From Magnaporthiopsis rhizophila (Eukaryota > Ascomycota > Sordariomycetes > Magnaporthales > Magnaporthaceae): 64,000 nt of DNA. Location of the stretch: positions 1-64,000 of the forward strand of contig PYSS01000023.1 of NCBI GenBank assembly GCA_003049465.1. The letters run 5' to 3'. Under the pieces are notes generated by a model. The model was not told the DNA's origin and did not search any database. It was given only the letters and a program-made list of their open reading frames with translations. The position numbers were made by a program, and so were the translations under genes. How positions within the stretch are numbered: position 1 is the first letter of the stretch; each line of letters opens with the position of its first letter. Positions 44,601 through 53,781 of this stretch are shown piece by piece.

Positions 44601-45669
44601 TCACCGGAAGAAGAGATGGCAGACAGGCACTCCTGACTCGGGGAGAATCGGTGACGCCATTCGTAAACCCAACCGTGCCACCCTGCTTTCTCCCGTCGTT
44701 TTGAGCACCGGCAGCTCGCAGAAAGGCCCGTTGGAGCATCCCGGCAGCCGTCGAACCGGCAGGATTTGGCGGCTACGACCACCACAATCTCCGTCTTGGG
44801 CGTCGCGGTGCTACGGCCGAATACGCGCTGCGCAACACTGTTTCCGATGTTGGGGCTGGTGGAGCGGTGGCGTGCTTCACTTGAGCTGGTATCGCCTCTA
44901 GGTGCCATCGCCTGAACTCCTCCCAGATGCAGACTTCAGAGACTCATCTCTTCCCTCCCACAGAGAGCAGGCATGGCCCCTGTGTCCTTCGCATCCACGA
45001 GCCAACTAACCGATGTTCCCTTGGGCAGTCATATGCCAAAGCTGGATTAAACGGAGCCAGGCCATGGATGGCCCACCATCTTTTTGAGACGGAACCAAGA
45101 GTAGAAGACCCACTCGTTGCGCTTCCACGCCTGGGCAGCCTTGTACAGGCGGCTGCGGCCTTTTTTTACTTTTTGCCTTTAGGGGGGCGTGTGGAAAGGA
45201 GCCACCCCGGCGTGACGATCGTCTCGCACTATGCCCTCTGGCTTGGCGGCCGGACCTTGCGGAGACGCCCCTATCGACATCATCCGTCTGTTGACCCAAT
45301 GCCTTCCGCCATGGGGACGAGCCGGCCCACTCTTCATCCAAACCTAGGGGACTGAGAAACCAACCCCAGGAGGATATAAGTATGATGTCTTCCCTCACTG
45401 ATCCAGTTTTTCTTCTTGCTCATCCCCAGTTTTCCACACCAAGCTCAGAGCCGTTGCCACTTGATCCTCTTCTCCTGATCGATCTCCGATATCTCCTCCA
45501 CAGCTTCCAACCCACCTGCCTACATCACGCCCCAGGACCCCTTAGTCTGGCTGGGACCTCATATATACACACATCTCTTTCCTCTTGTCAGCACGGACAG
45601 ATACCGCCTTCAACCCGTCTTGCACCCTGGGGCCCCTGACATCTCTATCTATACATACGTTTTGACAAC
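38638..45669. other. Gene desert of 7 kb upstream of the mannitol dehydrogenase gene
   Basis: The longest gap of the window. No conserved protein, tRNA, transposon ORF or terminal repeat was recognised. It holds several TATA-like elements on the plus strand (TATAAA near 38.83 kb, TATATAAAT at 41099-41107, TATAAG at 45375) and a minus-strand open frame of 344 codons from an ATG (40166-41200). It is not strongly AT-rich, so it does not look like a RIP-mutated repeat island. The last 250-300 bases are the probable leader of the mannitol-1-phosphate dehydrogenase transcript. Confidence 0.5.
45375..45380 (+). promoter_or_regulatory. TATA-like element of the mannitol-1-P dehydrogenase gene
   Basis: TATAAG in GGATATAAGTATG lies 295 bp before the ATG at 45670 and is followed by a C/T-rich stretch typical of fungal transcription starts. 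It would give a leader of roughly 250 nt. Assigned by position only. Confidence 0.35.
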
Positions 45670-46872
45670 ATGTCTCCATCAAACGCTGTCCAAGCCAAGA
45701 AAGCCGTCCACTTCGGTGCCGGCAACATCGGCCGTGGCTTCGTTGCCTGCTTCCTGCACAACTCGGGCTACGAGGTCGTCTTCGCCGACGTCACAGACAG
45801 CCTCGTCGACTCCCTCAACGAGGAATCCTCGTACAAAGTCATCGAGGTCGGTGCCGAGGGCACTGAGGAGAACACCATCACCAACTACCGGGCCATCAAC
45901 TCGCGGACGCACGAGGAGGAGCTGATCCAGGAGCTGTCCACTGCCGACGTCATCACCTGCTCCGTCGGCCCCAACGTCCTCAAGTTCATCGCCCCTGTGA
46001 TTGCCAAGGGCCTTGAGAGGAGGCCAACGGACCTGGCCCCTGCCGCCGTCATCGCCTGCGAGAATGCCATCGGGGCCACGGACACCCTGGCCGGGTTCAT
46101 CAAGGAGCACACGCCGGAGCACAGGCTCGAGGCCATGTCGGACCGTGCCCGGTTCGCCAACTCGGCCATTGACAGGATCGTGCCCGCCCAGGAGCCCGAC
46201 GCCGGCCTGGACGTCAAGCTGGAGAAGTTCTACGAGTGGGTCGTCGACCGCACCCCTTTTGCCGACCACAGCCCGCCCGCCATCGAGGGCATCAACTGGG
46301 TCGACCACCTGGAGCCCTACATCGAGCGCAAGCTGTACACGGTCAACACGGGCCACGCCACGGCCGCCTACCACGGCTACAACCGGCAGAAGCGGACCGT
46401 GTACGACGCGCTGCAGGACAAGGAAATCCACGCCGAGGTGCGGCGGGCGCTCGAGAACACGTCGAGCCTCATCACGACCAAACACGGCATCGACGAGGCG
46501 GCCCAGCGCGCCTACGTCAAGAAGATCCTGACCCGCATCGGCAACCCCCACCTTGAGGATGCCGTCGAGCGCGTGGGCCGTGCGCCGCTGCGCAAGCTGA
46601 GCCGCAAGGAGCGCTTCGTCGGCCCCGCCGCCGAGCTGGCCGAGAAGGGCGAGGACTGCGCCGCCCTCCTCGACGCCGCCGAGATGGCCTTCCGCTTCCA
46701 GAGCGTCGAGGACGACGCCGAGAGCCAGGAGCTGGCCCGCATCATGGCCGAGAACAACCCGGAGCAGGTTGTCGCCCAAGTCTGCGGGCTCCAGCCCTCG
46801 GAGAAGCTGTTCCCGAAGATGGTCGCTATCGTCGAGAGGGTCCAGGCCGACTCGCTCGACGACTCCGAGTAA
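45670..46872 (+). CDS. mpdA: Mannitol-1-phosphate 5-dehydrogenase
   Basis: A single exon of 400 aa. The N-terminal Rossmann motif HFGAGNIGRGF lies at 14-24. The polyol-specific long-chain dehydrogenase signature K-x4-N-x2-H is present as KLYTVNTGHA (K221, N226, H229), with K221 the predicted catalytic Lys. Other blocks are ITCSVGPNVLKFIAPVI, ACENAIGATDTL and ANSAIDRIVPAQ. The enzyme interconverts fructose 6-phosphate and mannitol 1-phosphate with NAD(H), in the cytosol, and is the first step of mannitol synthesis in filamentous ascomycetes. Length and order agree with the Aspergillus and Parastagonospora enzymes. The long upstream gap leaves room for extensive promoter control; the gene is usually strongly expressed, in keeping with its C-ending codons. 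Confidence 0.97.
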   Translation: MSPSNAVQAKKAVHFGAGNIGRGFVACFLHNSGYEVVFADVTDSLVDSLNEESSYKVIEVGAEGTEENTITNYRAINSRTHEEELIQELSTADVITCSVGPNVLKFIAPVIAKGLERRPTDLAPAAVIACENAIGATDTLAGFIKEHTPEHRLEAMSDRARFANSAIDRIVPAQEPDAGLDVKLEKFYEWVVDRTPFADHSPPAIEGINWVDHLEPYIERKLYTVNTGHATAAYHGYNRQKRTVYDALQDKEIHAEVRRALENTSSLITTKHGIDEAAQRAYVKKILTRIGNPHLEDAVERVGRAPLRKLSRKERFVGPAAELAEKGEDCAALLDAAEMAFRFQSVEDDAESQELARIMAENNPEQVVAQVCGLQPSEKLFPKMVAIVERVQADSLDDSE

Positions 46873-48331
46873 CCCTTTTGAGGTTTCCGCTCTCTTCTTT
46901 TTTTGTCACGTTAATTTCCCCTTTTTGCAAAACCATGCCATAGAGTTCATTTGCATCCACGACGATCGTTACCCCATCGTCACACCCCATTTGCATCGTC
47001 ATATAGGCGTTGTGACGGCATTGCAGGCGTTTTGACATTTCCCTGATTTGGACTATTTTTTCTCCCCCTTTTGCTAGATATTTGGGTTTGACCTTTCGCC
47101 CAACAACCTTTTCTTTTTTTTTCTTCCTTGGTTCCCTGTGGGGCCAGGCTTTGTTTTTATTCTTCTTTGAATTTATAGCTTAGAAGGCGTCAATCGGGAG
47201 TATGAGAAGCATGTTCCAGATGCTTGTTGCTTTTGGAAAAGGAAGACGAACGATTGGATGAAACATGGTAGATACCAGCTTAAGAATACCACACCACAGT
47301 ATATCCCGTTAACAAGTGTCCCTGTCGCAACGCTGAGTTATATGTTTCGTTCGGGCATCTGAGCAGAGCCACGCGTTTTGCCCGAGCGTAGAGATCACAA
47401 GTGTTTCCCAAAGTACAGGACCCCATAATGCGGTGTCAGGAAATATTCCCGCAATCCTGTGGTTGGCCTCCGTCCTTCAGGGCCTGGAATTGCGGGATTT
47501 GGTCCATGGATATGAACAAGACATGTGACAGTAAGCAAAGTGCGCGGGAAATTAGTTACACAAACGCAATGCAGCCCATCGAAGTTGATGTGAATGGAAG
47601 TAAAAGTCTGGACCAACAAATACAAAGTTCGGCATGAACCTTCAAGAAGGGTTGTGATAGCGTTTACGCCACAGCGTAATATCGACGCGGTTGGCTGTGG
47701 CTCATCAGCCCGCCGAGTTGTGGCGCAAGCAAAATGCCCCGCAATGCAGGGGTACTCCTCAATTGCGCATGTGTTGCCTCAGGCAGCTAACTCCTGTCGG
47801 AAAGACCACATTTGTGAAGCTCGAAATTGGGCCTGGGAATAGGTGCATGGCGCGGTAGCTCCAACCTCACCAAACAAACAGCCTTCCACGATCCGACGGG
47901 CCGCCCCAACCATTGGTGCAGTGAAGCTCCCATCCTCTGTTCCCTTCTTCTAATCGCCACCGGCAGGCCCAGCGGTCCTAATTCGAAGCCGACAGATGCT
48001 CCCCCGAGCTGCTGTTTGAATTCACCCCCACCTTGGCTGCAGCTCAAGGACGACTTGCATCGTGATCGGACCGGGCGGCGATAAACCAAACCAGTATTCA
48101 AGATGCGGTTAGACGTCAAGGTGGGCGCACGCTGGCTTTCATTTTCCGCTCCTTGGGTGTCTCTGGCTTGTGCGACTGCTTCAAGATATGTGGCCTCAGC
48201 GCCCATTGTTAAGCCAGCCAGCCGATGGCGCACAAGAACCTCAGCCGGAACCTCGCCGGATCCCCTTGACCGCCGTTCCTCTATAGCCTCCAATTGCGGA
48301 CAGCGGGGCTTCGTGCTAGCATTCTGCTAAC
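46873..48331. other. Intergenic region between mpdA and the coatomer gene
   Basis: A T-rich 3' untranslated region of mpdA extends to about 47.2 kb. The rest has no supportable gene; a perfect 6-bp inverted repeat (TTACGC-CACA-GCGTAA) lies at 47664-47679. The end is the promoter of the coatomer beta' gene. Confidence 0.5.
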
Positions 48332-51170
48332 ATGGCTCTCAACGTACAGCGCCAGCTCTTCGCGCGGAGCGAGAGGGTCAAGGGCATTGACTTCCATCCG
48401 CAAGAGCCATGGATCCTGACGACTCTCTACAGCGGTAAGCCCGCGCCCCCCTAGAACCCAGACCAGCAGGACAAGCAAATAGCCAGATGTGCCGACCTGG
48501 TGGCGATGCTAACTGCGGAACGACCCCTCCCCGGCGCAGGCCATGTCTATATCTGGTCGTACGAGACGCAGCAGATCGTCAAGACGTTCGAGCTCACAGA
48601 TGTGCCGGTCCGCGCCGGCCGCTTCGTGGCGAGGAAAAACTGGATTGTCTGCGGCTCCGATGACTTCCAGCTGCGCGTGTACAACTACAACACCTCGGAG
48701 AAGATAACGTCCTTCGAGGCACACCCCGACTACATCCGCGCCATCGCCGTCCACCCGACACAACCATTCGTCCTCACGGCCTCGGACGACATGACCATCA
48801 AGCTGTGGGACTGGGACAAGGCGTGGAAGTGCGTCCAGGTCTTTGAGGGCCACAGCCACTACGTCATGGGCCTGGCCATCAACCCCAAGGACACAAACAC
48901 CTTCGCCTCGGCCTGTCTTGACCGCACCGTCAAGATCTGGAACCTCGGCTCCTCGACGGCCAACTTCACGCTCGAGGCCCACGAGACAAAGGGCGTCAAC
49001 CACGTCGACTACTACCCGCACTCGGACAAGCCGTACCTCCTCACCACCTCGGATGACAGGACGGTCAAGATTTGGGACTACACCACGAAGTCGCTAATCG
49101 CAACCCTGGAGGGGCACACCAACAATGTGTCTTTTGCTTGCTATCACCCTGAGCTTCCCGTCATCATCTCTGGTTCCGAGGACGGAACCATCAGGATATG
49201 GCACGCCAACACATACCGCTTCGAGCAGTCGCTCAACTACGGCCTCGAGCGCGCCTGGTGCGTGTCGTACCAGAAAGGAAAGCAGGGCGTTGCTGTGGGG
49301 TTCGATGACGGTGCGGTAGTCGTGAAGCTGGGTCGAGAGGAGCCGGCCGTCTCGATGGACAACTCGGGCAAGCTTGTCTGGGCAAGGCACAACGAGGTGG
49401 TTTCCTCAATTATCAAGGGCGGGGGTATGTGTGATTAGAAACACTCGAAGACTTTCAACCTTGCGCTTCAAGGGACTGTCGGTACTAACCCGCGGCATAC
49501 GCAGACGCGACGATCAAGGATGGAGCACCGATATCTCTCCCAACCAAGGATATGGGCACCTGCGAGGTCTACCCCCAGACACTGATTCACTCGTCGAACG
49601 GCAGGTTCGTCGCGGTGTGCGGCGACGGCGAGTACATCATCTACACTGCACTCGCCTGGAGGAATAAGGCTTTCGGCTCGGCTCTGGACTTTGTGTGGGC
49701 GTCCAAGGAGAACAGCACCGACTTCGCCATCAGGGAATCCGCCACCAGCGTCAAGGTCTACAAGAACTTTGTCGAGAAGTCGGGAGGCCTTGACGTTGGG
49801 TTCCAGGCCGATGGTCTCTCCGGCGGTGTCCTGCTGGGTGTGAAGGGACAGGGCGGTATTTCGTTCTTCGATTGGGCTACTGGCGGTCTCATCAGGAGAA
49901 TTGAAGTCGAGCCCAGGCAGGTATGATACACCAGGGGCCCCATTGTCCCTCACCGGTCGATATCAACCACTGACAGTCGTACAGGTGTACTGGTCCGAGA
50001 GCGGCGAGCTGGTCACGCTAGCCTGCGAAGACACTTTCTATGTCCTGAGATTCTCGCGCGAGAACTACATTGAGGGCCTGCAGGCGGGACTGGCCGAGGA
50101 GGACGGTGTTGAGTCTGCCTTTGAGGTCATCACTGACATTAGCGAGAGGTGCGTTTTCCTACCGCGTTACGACAAGGCGAGATCTCTTACTGACATATCA
50201 TTCCTGTTGTAGCGTACGGACCGGCGAGTGGGTGGGTGACTGCTTTATCTACACAAACAGCACCAACAGGCTCAACTACCTGGTGGGTGACCAGACGTAC
50301 ACCGTTTCGCATTTCGACCAGCCCATGTACGTCATCGGTTACATCCAGAGGGACTCCCGCATCTACCTCGCCGATAAGGATGTCAACGTCACCTCTTTCG
50401 CCTTGTCGCTCCCTGTTCTCGAGTACCAGACCCTGGTCCTCCGTGAGGACATGGAGACGGCGGCGGAGCTCCTGCCGACGATTCCCCAGGATCAGCTCAA
50501 CAAGATTGCGCGATTCCTCGAGGGCCAGGGCCACAAGTCTCTGGCACTGGAGGTCGCCACGGACCCGGAGCACAAGTTCGACCTTGCGTTGGCGCTGAAC
50601 CACCTCGACATCGCATTGGAGCTTGCGAGGGAAGCGGACGTGGAACACAAGTGGAAAACGGTGGGCGACGCGGCACTCACAGCATGGGATGTGGGACTAG
50701 CGGCAGAGTGTTTTACACACGCCAAGGACCTCGGCTCTCTCCTGTTGCTCTACAGCTCGACGTCGGACCGCGAGGGGCTTGAGAAGCTGGCAGCGCAGGC
50801 GACTAAGGCTGGCGTGCACAACGTCGCCTTCTCCGCTAAATGGCTGCTCGGCGACGTGGCGGGCTGTGTGGATGTCCTGACGGCGACGGGCAAGCTCGCG
50901 GAGGCTGTTTTCTTCTCCCAGACTTACAAGCCCAGCTTGACGACCGGCGTAGTATCACAGTGGAAGGAGTCACTGGAGAAGAGCAAAAAGGGGCGTGTGG
51001 CACGCATGCTGGGCACGCCTGGCGAGGATGCAGAGCTCTTCCCCGAATGGGACGAGTGGCTCAAGCTCGAGGCTGAGGGCGGCTCGGTGGATGACGCGAA
51101 GAAGGCCGAGGAGGAGGAAGAAGAAGAGGAGGATGATGAGGAAGAGGAAGAGGCAGAGGAGGAAGCCTAG
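48332..51170 (+). CDS. SEC27: Coatomer subunit beta' (COPI), WD40 protein
   Basis: Five exons: 48332-48434, 48540-49424, 49505-49920, 49985-50148 and 50213-51170 (2,526 nt, 841 aa). All junctions use GT-AG and keep the conserved sequence (for example YSG|HVYIWSYETQ and EPRQ|VYWSESG). The N-terminus, MALNVQRQLFARSERVKGID, is typical. Seven WD40 repeats fill about residues 10-310 (TIKLWDWDKAWKCVQVFEGH; DRTVKIWDYTTKSLIATLEG). A second beta-propeller and an alpha-solenoid follow (AAELLPTIPQDQLNKIARFL). The C-terminus is a Glu/Asp tract of about 30 residues. Beta' is part of the COPI coat, binds dilysine retrieval signals on cargo and acts in Golgi-to-ER transport. The length is close to that of other fungal Sec27 proteins. 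Confidence 0.97.
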
Positions 51171-51928
51171 GAACTTGTCCCGGACGCTTCTCTACTGACC
51201 CGCGCCTCGGGCTAGTTTCTGATCATCTTTATAGCAAGTTTGGTTTTTTCTCTGTGCAAGTGCATGGGTAGAGGGAGGCTGTGCTGTGGGTGGCTGGACA
51301 AAGGCAGCCTATGATTTTACGTCTATCGGGAAAAAGTTGTAGACAAAGACGAATGCATTGCTTTGCGTTTTGTGCCCTGTGCTCGTTGGGTTTTTAATAT
51401 CCCCGCGTTGGCGCCATCGCGCAAGCAGCTCCGTAAATCGGTCGACAATCGGGTCCCGGCGGGATAACCGCAAATTATCGAGAACCTTAGCTGTTAAAAG
51501 CCAGAACATCGACTTTCCAGAGGAAACGGGGGATCGACGGGGGAACTTCTTATCTAGAATTGTTACAATCGGGTTTCTGCTCCCCTGGGCACCTGGAGAG
51601 AGGTGTCGACTGGATGAAAGCTGGACGGTAGGTGCGGTGGCCGTGATTGCTCGCTCTAGGGGATTCCCGGCTCCCGTGACCTGCCTCCCTCTGTCCCTTG
51701 TAAAGATGCCTCCTTCTGTTATCGGTGTAATTCATTGCTTCCGTCTAGGTTTCCACGTTCCTCCCAGACGCAATCCTCCGACTACCCTGTTCTGTGCCTC
51801 AGCATTTTTATATGCGTTTCTCGTCGGCTTACAGCGTGATTCGAGCAACAATCCCAAGCAAAATGTATTTTAAGCTGAAAAAGCTGCCAGATAGAGTAGC
51901 AGAATACCATAAAAAAAAGTATAAATTT

Positions 51929-51934
<6 letters not shown>
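51171..51934. other. Intergenic region after the coatomer gene
   Basis: The 3' end of the coatomer transcript and about 500 bp of DNA without a supportable gene, running into an AT-rich stretch with an A8 run just before the poly(T) tract. Confidence 0.5.

Positions 51935-51962
<28 letters not shown>
51935..51962 (+). repeat. Uninterrupted poly(T), 28 nt
   Basis: Twenty-eight consecutive T residues directly abut the 3' end of a decayed minus-strand kinase-like gene. Read on the minus strand it is a poly(A) tail-like run at the downstream end of that remnant, which would fit a retroposed copy. A simple mononucleotide expansion is an equally good explanation. Confidence 0.9.
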
Positions 51963-52573
51963 CACTGTGCGGCCTGCCGTCGCCGGCTTGGTCCTGTCGT
52001 AGGTGGAGCACCGCATCACGAAAGCCAACCTCGTCACAAGATGGGCCTGTGATATCCGGGCTTCTCGTCTGGGTATGGAAGAAGCGGTGCGGCACGGGGC
52101 TGCCGGCGATGCTGCCGAATAGGGGCGGCGACGAAGAAGGCGCGACAGGGAGCCCGCACAAGCCGGGCGGAGGCGTTATGCAGCTGGCCCATGGCGTCGG
52201 TCTTTACGCCCTCCGACACGTCGTCCCGGAAGGACTCGAGCGGCTGGCTGGGAAGGCACTGTACTGCATGACTTGGAAGAAACGGCCCCCGTGGTCGTAC
52301 GTGGCATAAAGCCTAGGTAGGGGCTGGAAAGCCCGGGATGCGCCGCCGGAGCAGCAGTAGCAGGGCGTGGCCCTCGTTGCTATGTACGAAGAGAGATTTT
52401 TCGTACTTGGGCGCGAACAGGCCCCGCACCACCATGACGCGCTTGTCCGACGGCGGGTAGAGGGATGGCAGTGTCGTTTTGACCGCCTCGATCTCGTCGA
52501 GAGCCGGGAGCGGCTCGGGCAGGCCCCTGCAGGTCTCATAAGTATGGGAAGGGCGGGCGCTGTGAAGCCCCAT
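51963..52573 (-). pseudogene. Decayed APH-type phosphotransferase-family gene
   Basis: Reading the minus strand through three frames recovers pieces in the order expected of fungal aminoglycoside-phosphotransferase-like proteins (protein kinase fold). First frame: ALDEIEAVKTTLPSLYPPSD, KYEKSLFVHSNEGHALLLLL, RRRIPGF, then a stop at 52313-52315. Next frame: LPRLYATYDHGGRFFQVMQY. Next: ESFRDDVSEGVKTDAMGQLH. Last: LFGSIAGSPVPHRFFHTQTR and SPDITGPSCDEVGFRDAVLH. At least three frameshifts are needed. The remnant stops at the poly(T) tract before the catalytic loop (H-x-D type) and the metal-binding Asp, so it would be inactive even if translated. The normal role of this fungal family is mostly unknown. 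The family call rests on remembered order of blocks; a frame-aware search would settle it. Confidence 0.65.
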
Positions 52574-52789
52574 GTCCTCGGCTGATCGCTTGGAAGCAAC
52601 CTACCCGTGTTGAGGTCGCACAAAGAATAGTGCTAACGAGGACCTTTCATGCTTGAATGGAGGAGGGATGGACCAATCGGAAGCTACATTTGTGCGTTAT
52701 CCCACGTTGGTGACACGATAAATCCAAAGCATCCAATTCCCCCCTCCTGCGTCTTCCAAAGCTCCTCCCACAAGGTCTCGTCTCCTATC

Positions 52790-53310
52790 ATGTCTTTCAC
52801 CACACAGCAACGCTACCCGGTCTACCTGTCAAAGTCCAAAGTCTGCCTCAAAGATCCCGACATCCCAGGTCCACGGTACCACCCACGTCCTCTTCGTCGA
52901 GACCAATCCGCAGGACCACTCGGGCATCAAATTCCACGTCATCGGCGATATCACCAGCATCTCCGGCATGACGTACGAGTCCAGGCCGTCGCCGGGGCCC
53001 GAGGCAGAGTACGGCGACAGCTTTCACAGCAAGGAACTGCTCGGATACACGCCGCCCCCTGCAACAGCCGACGACAAGAGCTTCGAGCAGGAGCGCTGGG
53101 ACGCGCTCCTGGGAAGCCTGCCCACGCTGCCGAGGCAGAAGGCGTTCAACACGGCCATGTGCATGACCGAGCTGGTTAAAGCGTGGGAGCCGCAGGTCTA
53201 GTTTTATGCGCCGGAGGAGACGCGCCACGTGCCCTGGAAGTGCACCGAGTGGACTAATAACTATGCGGTCCCGGCGCTGCTGGAGGCTGGGTTTGTTGTT
53301 GTTGTCGATG
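52790..53310 (+). pseudogene. Decayed fungal hypothetical gene with frameshift and in-frame stop
   Basis: The start is ATG at 52790 (MSFTTQQRYPVYLSKSKVCL). Near 52868 the frame must shift to continue as GTTHVLFVETNPQDHSGIKF, HVIGDITSISGMTYESRPSP and FHSKELLGYTPPPA. At 53199-53201 a TAG interrupts it, and the same frame resumes as FYAPEETRHVPWKCTEWTNN-YAVPALLEAGF. These blocks resemble a family of fungal hypothetical proteins of roughly 170-200 residues in which KCTEWT...AIPAL near the end is conserved (from memory). The frameshift site offers an AG acceptor but no suitable donor nearby, so an intron is unlikely. The gene lies head to head with the decayed kinase-like gene. Confidence 0.6.
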
Positions 53311-53781
53311 ACGCGACGCCGGTATCGGTCTCGGGCTCGGGCTCGGCGGCTGAATCTGGACCTCGCAGGTTCGGCCGCCATCGAGATAATGCGTTTTCGA
53401 CGCATTTCTTTTCTGACAACTGCGACTGGCGAGATATTAGGATAGCTGGCAGGAATCCCCACAATGGTCTTCCGCTACTACCTATCTGAGGAGATGAAAA
53501 CACAACGAGCTCGGGTACAATTGGACCCTGGAAGAAGACCTGTCATCCCGGCCATCGACATACGGCTGGTCACCTATTGAGGCGAATCTGCCGTCATTGG
53601 CCCGTCTACCATACGGGCCCCATCACGGAATTTTCGCCAACCCCCATCCATCCTACTTTCCGGTCGCCACGACAGTCAGCGAGACCCAAAGTGGCCGTCG
53701 GAGCGAGGGCGTCCCCGCCCCAGCGGCAAAACAGACGAGACACGCAAAACAGACGAAACACACGCCAGATCCCACACCACA
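53311..53781. other. Tail of the pseudogene region and 3' flank of the left dynamin gene
   Basis: The pseudogene frame remains open to about 53489 without recognisable features. The remainder is the 3' flank of the minus-strand dynamin-like gene. Confidence 0.5.

Noticed and set aside
38638..45669. Gene desert considered as a RIP-mutated transposon island
   Set aside because: Base composition is not markedly AT-rich, TpA is not obviously in excess, and no transposase, reverse transcriptase or terminal repeat remnant was seen.
45679..46779. 366-codon open frame antisense to mannitol-1-phosphate 5-dehydrogenase
   Set aside because: Same codon-bias effect; the sense protein is unmistakable.
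47664..47679. Perfect 6-bp inverted repeat TTACGC-CACA-GCGTAA
   Set aside because: Too short to separate from chance in 64 kb, and no associated gene or operator context.
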